55,129 bases of DNA, from the NCBI GenBank assembly GCA_024697945.1, contig JAILRU010000024.1:1-55129 (forward strand). Reading direction: 5' to 3'. A program made the position numbers and the translations under genes. Positions 34,115 through 41,116 of the stretch are shown in pieces. The stretch's first letter is position 1; each line of letters begins with the position of its first letter. Below the pieces are notes generated by a model. That model saw only the letters and a program-made list of their open reading frames with translations, had not been told where the DNA came from and did not search any database. The stretch is from Bacteroidaceae bacterium (GTDB taxonomy: Bacteria > Bacteroidota > Bacteroidia > Bacteroidales > Bacteroidaceae).

Positions 34115-34495
34115 ATGATTGATGAACTAAGATGGGCTGCAAGCGACAGATATTCCTTATTAAAGGATTGGGCTCGTGAGAACAGGAAATATCCCACAGA
34201 TGCGGAAGCACTTCTATGGGAATATCTTAAAGGAAAAAAGTTGAAAACTAAATTTTTCAGACAATATATAATTTCTGACTACATTGTAGATTTCGTTTCC
34301 TTGGAGTATAATCTAATTATTGAAGTTGATGGCGCCTATCATTCTGAATATGAACAACAACAAAATGACGAAAATCGCACAAAGCGTCTTGAGTCTTTTG
34401 GCTTTAAAGTAATTCGTTTCACCAATGATGAAGTTATCTCGCAGATAAACAATGTCATAGATATAATAAAAGGACAAGTCAATGAAAAAGAATAA
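34115..34495 (+). CDS. DUF559 / Vsr-like endonuclease-fold protein
   Basis: 126 aa from ATG 34115; a TTG at 34106 is an alternative start. The sequence follows the DUF559 pattern: TDAEALLWEYLKGKKLKTKF, FRQYIISDYIVDFVSLEYNL then IIEVDGAYH, and a closing RLESFGFKVIRFTNDEV. This is a PD-(D/E)XK-like fold related to very-short-patch-repair nucleases, with Asp in DYIVDF and Glu-Val-Asp-Gly as likely metal ligands. The gene is visibly more A/T-rich than its neighbours, lies between two REP-like hairpins and overlaps the next ORF by 14 bases. All this suggests a mobile or transferred unit. The physiological role of DUF559 is unknown. Confidence 0.82.
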   Translation: MIDELRWAASDRYSLLKDWARENRKYPTDAEALLWEYLKGKKLKTKFFRQYIISDYIVDFVSLEYNLIIEVDGAYHSEYEQQQNDENRTKRLESFGFKVIRFTNDEVISQINNVIDIIKGQVNEKE

Positions 34496-34748
34496 TACAA
34501 ATCCATCACTCCCAGATCCTCCCCCTCACGGGGGAGCTAGAGGGGGTCTGTTCGGAGGAGACGATATCGATGCTGTTATCCTGGGAGGAATCACCTTTCG
34601 AAGCGGTGCTAAAAGCGGACCGAAGAAAGATGAGCCTAAGGTCAAGACAAAGGCAAAGAAGAAACAGTATATCACAGGTGCTCATGGTAGCGGTGCAGCA
34701 AAGAAGAAGGCTGACATCCGCCGCCAACGGGCAAACAGACATAAATAA
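34482..34748 (+). CDS. Small hypothetical protein with REP-encoded N-terminus
   Basis: 88 aa. Residues 8-22 (NPSLPDPPPHGGARG region) are encoded by the second REP-like hairpin, giving an odd Pro/Gly stretch. The rest reads LFGGDDIDAVILGGITFRSG, then a Lys-rich basic tail (KKDEPKVKTKAKKK ... KKKADIRRQRANRHK). I recognise no family. The start may have been created by insertion of the DUF559/REP unit upstream of an older gene, because the part after residue 22 looks protein-like while the first part does not. It overlaps the DUF559 gene by 14 bases. Confidence 0.5.
   Translation: MKKNNTNPSLPDPPPHGGARGGLFGGDDIDAVILGGITFRSGAKSGPKKDEPKVKTKAKKKQYITGAHGSGAAKKKADIRRQRANRHK
34508..34548. repeat. REP-like unit downstream of the DUF559 gene
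   Basis: Hairpin CTCCCCC (34519-34525) - TCAC - GGGGGAG (34530-34536), flanked by CCCAGATC and CTAGAGGGGGT. It lies within the coding frame at 34482-34748. Confidence 0.6.
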
Positions 34749-34792
34749 AGTTAAAACGTTTAAGAGTTTAAAAGTTTAAAAATTAAGAATAA

Positions 34793-35869
34793 ATGAAGAA
34801 GGCATCTTTCATATTATCTGTTGTCTATTGTCTATTATCTATTTCGCTTACAGCGTCTGCCCAGACAGAGGTTGAACCATTCGTGCCTGGCAGCACACTT
34901 GAAGGTGTCACCTACTACCTGCCGCGTACGGCATTCCGCGTCACCGTTATAGCAGAGAAGACGACCATCAAGCCTGGCGACTTCTATAAATATGCCGACC
35001 GATACCTGCGCCTGCAGAATGTTCCGACAGAAGAGAGCGTACAATGGACCCTCAAGAGCATCACTCTGGAACCCTATGGGAAGCCCGACAAGAACAAGGC
35101 CTATAGCATCAAGCTAAAGAGCAAGACTGTGGCTCCGCTGGTCGGCCTCAGCCGTGATGGTCTCCTGCTGAGCATCAACACCGATGCCGACGAATCATTC
35201 CTGTCAGACCTCCCCAAACCCGAGAAAGGTGCAGCACCCGAGAATCCTCGCAACTATATGACGCAGGAGATACTTGCAGCCGGCAGTACTGCAAAGATGG
35301 CAGAACTTTGTGCACAGGAAATCTATGACATACGCGAGAGCAAAAACGCGCTTGTTCGTGGCGAAGCTGACAACACGCCAAAGGACGGCGCACAGCTCAA
35401 ACTCATGCTCGAACAACTCGACAAACAGGCTTCCGTCCTGGAATCGCTTTTCAGCGGTACATCACAGACAGATACAGAAGTAATCTCCCTCTTCTATGAC
35501 CCCCAGCAGGAAACTGACCGCGATATCCTCTTCCGTTTCTCGCAGAAACTCGGCGTTCTGGATGCCGACAACTTGGCTGGCGAACCTGTCTATGCTTCCG
35601 TCAAGGTGATGGAGACCATCCCTGCAGCTGTCACGTCTGAGGACATTGCCAAGAAACGGGTGAAGATGGAGCATGGGGTTTACTACAATGTACCGGCCCG
35701 GGCCAAGATAAACATCTCCTACAAAGGTCAGGAGTTTGTCAACATGGAGACTCCGATGGCGCAGTTTGGCATCGTGGAAATTCTCTCTAATGCTCTCTTC
35801 GACAAGAAAACCACCACGCAAGTCACTTTCTTCCAGACGACTGGCGGCACTAAAGATGTAATGGAATAA
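34793..35869 (+). CDS. DUF4831-like secreted protein
   Basis: 358 aa with a signal peptide (SVVYCLLSISLTASAQ). The body begins VEPFVPGSTLEGVTYYLPRT and contains TVIAEKTTIKPGDFYKYADR, IYDIRESKNALVRGEAD and FFQTTGGTKDVME at the end, the pattern of the conserved Bacteroidales DUF4831 family. It is predicted exported or periplasmic; the function is unknown. Notably, the signal-peptide DNA (34810-34843) matches 31 of 34 bases with the gap at 8472-8505. No clear promoter was found; the gap before it carries TTTAAAAGTTTAAA words. Confidence 0.7.
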   Translation: MKKASFILSVVYCLLSISLTASAQTEVEPFVPGSTLEGVTYYLPRTAFRVTVIAEKTTIKPGDFYKYADRYLRLQNVPTEESVQWTLKSITLEPYGKPDKNKAYSIKLKSKTVAPLVGLSRDGLLLSINTDADESFLSDLPKPEKGAAPENPRNYMTQEILAAGSTAKMAELCAQEIYDIRESKNALVRGEADNTPKDGAQLKLMLEQLDKQASVLESLFSGTSQTDTEVISLFYDPQQETDRDILFRFSQKLGVLDADNLAGEPVYASVKVMETIPAAVTSEDIAKKRVKMEHGVYYNVPARAKINISYKGQEFVNMETPMAQFGIVEILSNALFDKKTTTQVTFFQTTGGTKDVME

Positions 35870-35992
35870 GGTCCCCTTAGGAGGGACCGTCAACTTCCCC
35901 TACTTTCAGTGAATATTTGGGTGTGTCAAAATGCATTGGCACACCTATATTTGTATTGGGAATAAATGCGAACTGCAAACAAAAATGGTAGG
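35870..35992. other. Spacer with weak hairpin
   Basis: GGTCCC (35870-35875) pairs with GGGACC (35883-35888) directly after the stop, a possible terminator without a T-tract. I see no gene between here and the 11-bp repeats. Confidence 0.4.
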
Positions 35993-36025
35993 TAAGGCGA
36001 AAGTAAGGCGATGTTAGGGCGACGA
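35993..36025. promoter_or_regulatory. Three 11-bp tandem repeats (TAAGGCGA core), putative regulator array
   Basis: TAAGGCGAAAG (35993), TAAGGCGATGT (36004) and TAGGGCGACGA (36015) are three contiguous units with an 11-bp period, one per DNA helical turn. They lie 80-112 bases upstream of the -7 box for the first giant surface protein. Spacing of one turn favours binding of several protein subunits on one DNA face. The regulator is unknown. Confidence 0.5.
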
Positions 36026-36104
36026 TCGGAGCCTTTTTCTGCATAAATTTGCAAATAATATGTTTTTCTCCTGCAAAATGTAGCAAATATTATAAATAAT
36101 TGTG

Positions 36105-36112
36105 TATCTTTG
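36105..36112 (+). promoter_or_regulatory. -7 box (TATCTTTG) for surface-protein module 1
   Basis: TATCTTTGCCG, 64 bases before the ATG at 36176. The A/T-rich leader contains TTTATTAACTTAATT, similar to the leader of module 2. Confidence 0.65.
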
Positions 36113-36175
36113 CCGTGCAAAATATTAATTACTCTAAATAACTTTTTTTATTAACTTAATTTATCCAAAACAACA

Positions 36176-39100
36176 ATGAAAAAGTTTTTTACTTTGGTTA
36201 TTGCTTTGGCGGCTGTTATCAGCGTCAATGCAGATGAGTTGTATCTTGTTGGTGACGGTACTCCCATTGGTTGGGAAGGCGATGGCAACATGCGTCAGGT
36301 AACAAGAATGACTGAAACCAGCTCTGGTGTCTATGAATGGACAGGTCTCCTGAAACATGGCGGCGAGGGCTTCAAGATTGTCAACTCTTTCGGGGGTTGG
36401 GACGGTTATCATCCCTCTAGCGAGAACTTCGCTATCGCTGATTCTGGTGTTGACACCTACACAACCAGCGGCAACGACTGGAAGTGGAACCCTTCTAATG
36501 AGAACTGGCAGTACTACACCATCACTCTTAACCAGAATGAAGGTACGCTTTCTTGGGCTCCTGCCACTCCGGCTCTGCTGACTCCAGTTGATGGTGTTAT
36601 CAGCATCGGAACTGCTGAGGACCTGAATACATTCGCTTTCATGTGTCGCAACAATGTGGACAACGAGAGCTACAAGGTGAAACTGACTGCCGACATCGAC
36701 TACACGGCTAACAAGAACGGTAGCATGGCTGCCATCGGTGTTACCGAAAAGTTCCCCTTCCGCGGTGAGTTCGACGGCCAGAACCATACGGTCACTGTTG
36801 ACCTGGAGGCTTACAGCACTCGTCTCGGATTCTTCGGCACAATCATCGGTAAGGTTCATCATCTGAAGGTTGACGGTAAGATTACCGCTACCAACAAGAA
36901 CCAGCTTGGTGGCTTCTGCGGTCTGCTGAAGGGCGACGGCTCTAAAATCTACAACTGTATCAGTGCTGCTGAACTCGTTGACGCTCAGAGCGGCGACGGT
37001 ACTATCGCTGGTTTCGCTGCTGTGACCTACGACGCTTCTTCTATCGAGAACTGTGCCTTCTACGGCAAGATATCTGCACCCGCACGCGATGGCAATGGCG
37101 GTATCGTTTCTTGGGCCAACAGTGGTGCAAGCACCACCATCAAGAACTGCCTCGTTGTTGCTGACATCAACTGGGCTGGCGGTGCTGACTTCGGACGCAA
37201 CAACCCCAGCGTCATCAATTCCTATAAGTTGGATGCTACCGATGCTTCCCTGGCATCTGGCGAGATGACTTACAAGCTGAATGGCAACGTTTCCGGTTCT
37301 GAGGATTGGTTCCAGACACTGGGGGTTGACGCTATGCCTACGCCTCTCTCTTCTAGCTCTAAGCTCTATGCCAACGGCTCTTTCTACTGCGACGGTGTTA
37401 CTTCCAAGGGTGGTGATATCGTGCTGAGCAACGAAGATGCTTCTATCGTGGACGACCACGTCTTTGGCGCTAACGGCATTTGCACGGGTTGTTTCGCTGC
37501 CGGCCAGGAGGCTGAAGCTGTTGACGGTGTGTTCCAGCTCAACAACGCTGGTAACCTCCTGTGGTGGGCTCAGTTTGTCAATGCTGGACATCCTGACGCT
37601 TGGGCTGTTCTCAATGCTGACGCTGACCTGACTACTGCTAAGTACGTTCCCGCTGGTAATTCGGAAAACGTATTCGTCGGTACATTCGACGGACAGGGTC
37701 ACGCTGTGACGCTTGACCTGCAGAACTCTGCTCTGAACTATCAGGGCCTCTTCGGTGTTGCCACTGACGGTGCTACCATCAAGAACGTGATTGTCAAGGG
37801 CTCTATTTCCGGTAACAGCTACGTGGCTGGTATCGTGGGCGGTTCTAGCGGTAGCGTGGACGGCAAGACTCTCAACATCATCAACTGCGGTAACGAGGCT
37901 GTCATCAACGCTGCTAACGCTAACGGCGCTGGCATCATTGGCGTGAACATGGGCGGTGCTGCTCACTTCCGCATCACGAACTGCTACAACGTTGGTAACG
38001 TTACCTCTGGCCGCGAAAGCGGTGCTATCACGGGTTGGACCGGTGGTGACAAGACGACCATCGAGAACACCTACAACATCGGTGTTGTCGTTAATGGTGA
38101 TGGCGATGGCTTCGTTCGCGGTGGCGGCAAACTCGTCAACACTTACAACCTCTCTGCTTCTGACGCTCAGGTGGCTAGCGGTGAACTCTGCGTTAAGCTG
38201 GGTGGCACGTTCGGCCAGAACCTGGGAGAAGATGCTTATCCTAACTTCTCTGGCAAGAAGGTTGTCGCATTTGGCGATACTTATGCTAACATCGAGACTG
38301 AGGGCAGCAACGGCTCTGACGACTGCATCCTGCCTTCTATTAAGTATGGCGGTTCTTACAAAGCTTACACTTTCGTGGCTCAGGCTGACTACGAGTTTGG
38401 CGACTGGAGCGAGAGCAACCCCAACTACAATGTAATTGCTGGCACTCCTGCTGAACAGGATGGTAAGGCTTGGTATGAGACTGGTTACAATGTTTCTGCA
38501 TGGAACTACGGCCAGGATCTCCCCGAATTCGGTAACGGAAAACCTGCTGACGTTTATGCTGTCCGCTTCTTCACTGTTGAGGGCGAGATTCCTTCTACCA
38601 TCTACATGCCTGCTCCTCACGATGACGCTCCTTGCGAGTACTACATCAATGGCGAACTCATCTGGTCTGAGACCGACGGTTGGTATGAGGACGAGGTTGT
38701 TCGTCTCACCGACACTCAGAAGGCGCTCATCAAGACTGACGGCAGCGTCAACGTTTTCGCTTTCCACGTTCACCAGAACTGGGGTGGCCGCTATGCTGAC
38801 GGTGGTCTCTACACTGCTGGCGCTCCTGTTGATGCCTTCATCTGGGACGCTGAAAAGAGAGCCATTGATGCTACCATCGCTATCATGGAAGCTCAGGGCA
38901 TTGGCGCTGATGAAATCAACTATGCAAGTAATATCAACTATCGTAAAGGCTTTGCCAAGGGCCTCGCTCAACTGCGCAAGGTTCGCCGCCTCGCTGCCGA
39001 CGCTCGTACCGAGAACTTCACTGGTACTGCTCCTGCCGACGGCCTTACTGCTTACATCTTCAACGTTGGTGCTAAGATGTTCCTGGCAGGTGGTAACGAC

Positions 39101-40639
39101 TGGGGTACACACGCTTCTCTGAACCACATGGGTGCAAAGTGCGTCCTGCATACTAACTCTTCTGGCGCAAACCGCTACACCATCCAGACCAACCTGCCTA
39201 ACGGTCTTCGTGGCAGAAATGACGGTCTCGGTCACAATGGTTACGTTGACTGCGGTGATTGGAACACAACCGATGAAGGCTGGGCTTGGGAATTCGAGGC
39301 TCTGGCAGATGGCACATACCATATCATTAACAGCCAGAACAGCGGTGCTAACATCTATCTCGGCATGACCGATGATGATCGTCTGCAGGTTGATACCGAT
39401 AAGGCTGGTGCTGACAGCGAGTTCAACAAGTGGATCCTCGTTACTCCCGAAGAGTTTGAGGCTCTTGCAGAAAAGGCAACAGAAACCAATCCTGTTGACC
39501 TCGGTCATCTGATTCATCAGGCCACTTTCTCTCAGAACGACTTCGACGGTGACGACAAGGGCGCAGCAAATGACAACCTCAACGACTCCAAGTGGGATCG
39601 CAATGCTGGTGGCATCTGGAACTGGAAGGGCAACAGCGCTGGCGGTGACTACATGTTCGAAATGTGGAACACCAAGGATGTTGGCTACGTATATCTGAGC
39701 CAGGAAGTAGAAGGCCTGCCCGCTGGTAATTATACCGTATCTATGAACGGTTACTATCGCGACGGTAACTTCGAAAGTGCTGATGAGGGCAATGTTCGCA
39801 ATCTGGCTTACCTGTTCGCAGGCACAGAAGAGAACTGCGTACCTTTGGTTAACATCGTTGACGGTAGCGGCAACATGCCCGGCTACGGACGTGGCGGTGC
39901 AAGCGGTATCGTAATTCCTGACGGTTGCTATGACGCAGCCAAGTTCTTCCAGGTTGGCACATACGTTAATACCATTGATGCAGTGGTTGGTGCTGACGGC
40001 AAGCTGAAGATTGGTGTTTACCGCAATGGTGGTGACGACCTGAAGGGTGGTGACTGGATTGTTACCGACAACTGGCGTCTCTACTATAAGGGCAATCCTG
40101 TAGAGGTTACAATTACCGATGCTGGCTATGCTACCTTCGTTGCTCCTGGCAACGTCAAGACTATTCCAGAAGGTGTAGAGGCATTCGCCGCTCAGACCAA
40201 TGTTGCTGAGGGTTATGTTCATCTGGAGCCCGTAACGGCCATCCCAGTTGGTGAGGCTGTCGTACTGAAGGCTGCAGAAGGTACATACACCGTGAATGCA
40301 TCTGCCTTTACTGCTGAACTTGGTACTGGCAACGACCTGATTGCTGCTACCGATGAGGTAACTGCCGACGGCACACAGTACATCCTGGCTAAGCAAGACG
40401 AGGGTACAGGTTTCGCTAAGGCAACTCCCGACACCAAGATTCCCGCAGGCAAGGGCTACTTGATTATTACCGGTTCAGAAGTCAAGGCCTTCTATCCCTT
40501 TGTTGACGATGCTACTGGTATTAGCCTCACTCCAGCCCTCTCCGAAAACGAGGGAACTATCTACAACGTTGCTGGTCAGCGCCTGAACAAGGCTCAGAAG
40601 GGCATCAATATTGTCAACGGCAAGAAAGTGCTGTATTAA
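36176..40639 (+). CDS. Giant GLUG-repeat secreted surface protein (1487 aa), module 1
   Basis: Signal peptide MKKFFTLVIALAAVISVNA. Residues 20-125 resemble a SusE/F-type starch-binding module (LYLVGDGTPIGWEGDGN, GFKIVNSFGGWDGYHP). Two GLUG/beta-helix regions follow (about 140-400 and 440-700): FDGQNHTVTVDLEAYSTRLG, GGFCGLLKGDGSKIYNC, FDGQGHAVTLDLQNSA. Then a galactose-binding-like segment (TIYMPAPHDDAPCEYYINGE), a ricin-like trefoil (about 945-1110) and another jelly-roll (VGYVYLSQEVEGLPAGNYTV). The tail YNVAGQRLNKAQKGINIVNG is T9SS-like. It is probably surface-bound and glycan-binding; no catalytic motif was found. By eye it uses many GGT, GCT and GTT codons, unlike its neighbours. A 51-codon gene and a hairpin follow, as in module 2. 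Confidence 0.85.
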   Translation: MKKFFTLVIALAAVISVNADELYLVGDGTPIGWEGDGNMRQVTRMTETSSGVYEWTGLLKHGGEGFKIVNSFGGWDGYHPSSENFAIADSGVDTYTTSGNDWKWNPSNENWQYYTITLNQNEGTLSWAPATPALLTPVDGVISIGTAEDLNTFAFMCRNNVDNESYKVKLTADIDYTANKNGSMAAIGVTEKFPFRGEFDGQNHTVTVDLEAYSTRLGFFGTIIGKVHHLKVDGKITATNKNQLGGFCGLLKGDGSKIYNCISAAELVDAQSGDGTIAGFAAVTYDASSIENCAFYGKISAPARDGNGGIVSWANSGASTTIKNCLVVADINWAGGADFGRNNPSVINSYKLDATDASLASGEMTYKLNGNVSGSEDWFQTLGVDAMPTPLSSSSKLYANGSFYCDGVTSKGGDIVLSNEDASIVDDHVFGANGICTGCFAAGQEAEAVDGVFQLNNAGNLLWWAQFVNAGHPDAWAVLNADADLTTAKYVPAGNSENVFVGTFDGQGHAVTLDLQNSALNYQGLFGVATDGATIKNVIVKGSISGNSYVAGIVGGSSGSVDGKTLNIINCGNEAVINAANANGAGIIGVNMGGAAHFRITNCYNVGNVTSGRESGAITGWTGGDKTTIENTYNIGVVVNGDGDGFVRGGGKLVNTYNLSASDAQVASGELCVKLGGTFGQNLGEDAYPNFSGKKVVAFGDTYANIETEGSNGSDDCILPSIKYGGSYKAYTFVAQADYEFGDWSESNPNYNVIAGTPAEQDGKAWYETGYNVSAWNYGQDLPEFGNGKPADVYAVRFFTVEGEIPSTIYMPAPHDDAPCEYYINGELIWSETDGWYEDEVVRLTDTQKALIKTDGSVNVFAFHVHQNWGGRYADGGLYTAGAPVDAFIWDAEKRAIDATIAIMEAQGIGADEINYASNINYRKGFAKGLAQLRKVRRLAADARTENFTGTAPADGLTAYIFNVGAKMFLAGGNDWGTHASLNHMGAKCVLHTNSSGANRYTIQTNLPNGLRGRNDGLGHNGYVDCGDWNTTDEGWAWEFEALADGTYHIINSQNSGANIYLGMTDDDRLQVDTDKAGADSEFNKWILVTPEEFEALAEKATETNPVDLGHLIHQATFSQNDFDGDDKGAANDNLNDSKWDRNAGGIWNWKGNSAGGDYMFEMWNTKDVGYVYLSQEVEGLPAGNYTVSMNGYYRDGNFESADEGNVRNLAYLFAGTEENCVPLVNIVDGSGNMPGYGRGGASGIVIPDGCYDAAKFFQVGTYVNTIDAVVGADGKLKIGVYRNGGDDLKGGDWIVTDNWRLYYKGNPVEVTITDAGYATFVAPGNVKTIPEGVEAFAAQTNVAEGYVHLEPVTAIPVGEAVVLKAAEGTYTVNASAFTAELGTGNDLIAATDEVTADGTQYILAKQDEGTGFAKATPDTKIPAGKGYLIITGSEVKAFYPFVDDATGISLTPALSENEGTIYNVAGQRLNKAQKGINIVNGKKVLY

Positions 40640-40679
40640 ATCTTCTAACTTAATAATTAACTCATAATTTGACCAAGCT

Positions 40680-40835
40680 ATGAAGAAGACATATTTGATT
40701 CCTGCCTTGCAGGTTGAAGAGGCTCAGGCAGCACAGATGCTGGCAGAGAGCCTGCCGATTATTAGTGGTACAACTGTTGACGGAGGTCAGGCTCTGACCA
40801 AAGAAGACGACTGGAATATCTGGGGCGAAGAATAA
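40680..40835 (+). CDS. 51-aa conserved peptide, copy 1
   Basis: ATG at 40680 to TAA at 40835, 40 bases after the giant protein's stop. It begins MKKTYLIPALQVEEAQAAQM and ends ALTKEDDWNIWGEE. There is no signal peptide or membrane helix; the middle (ESLPIISGTTVDGG) is neutral and the C-terminus acidic and Trp-rich. The MKKxYxxP start resembles many short Prevotella ORFs of unknown function. A strong hairpin follows 21 bases after the stop. Its near-identity to copy 2 (one residue difference, Lys3 to Met) shows it is a real, constrained gene or very recently converted. Possible roles: processed peptide, secretion partner of the giant protein, or regulator; none is shown. Confidence 0.75.
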   Translation: MKKTYLIPALQVEEAQAAQMLAESLPIISGTTVDGGQALTKEDDWNIWGEE

Positions 40836-40856
40836 CCTCTGACCCCACTCTCTTTA

Positions 40857-40896
40857 AGCAATCCCCGAGGTGCAAATCGCGTCCTTGGGGATTGCT
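40857..40896. terminator. Module 1 terminator
   Basis: AGCAATCCCCGAGG (40857-40870) pairs with CCTTGGGGATTGCT (40883-40896), 14 bp with one G-T pair, followed by ACATTTTAAAG. Confidence 0.75.
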
Positions 40897-41021
40897 ACAT
40901 TTTAAAGACTATTTAAGGGAGGAGTATGAAACTCCATTATGACTATATTTTCAAAATAAGTGTGTCTAAAATACTTTTTTGCCCAGAAAGGCGTTCTTAA
41001 CAAAGAAATGTGTTAAAAAAT

Positions 41022-41052
41022 TTTGAAGGAAACGAAAAAAAAAATAATTTTG
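41022..41052 (+). promoter_or_regulatory. Promoter for surface-protein module 2
   Basis: TTTG (41022-41025), 19 bases, then TAATTTTG (41045-41052), 64 bases before the ATG. This leader length is the same as in module 1, and TTTATTAACCTAATTAATC lies just before the start. Confidence 0.6.
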
Positions 41053-41116
41053 TGATACAAAACTATGTAAAACCAACAGATAATTAACCCTTTTTATTAA
41101 CCTAATTAATCTTTTT

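Larger units (their letters stand above)
40590..40896 (+). repeat. Duplicated module end (partner 44918-45226)
   Basis: The last codons of the giant protein, the spacer, the 51-codon gene and the hairpin are repeated almost base for base at 44918-45226. The 156-base peptide gene differs at three positions only, while the spacers carry scattered changes. Confidence 0.85.

Noticed and set aside
36161..40396. A 1411-codon open frame on the minus strand opposite the first giant surface protein
   Set aside because: It lacks any recognisable domain and has a low-complexity Val/Ser/Ala composition expected from reading GGT/GCT/GTT-rich codons backwards. The plus strand has signal peptide, GLUG motifs, promoter and sorting tail.
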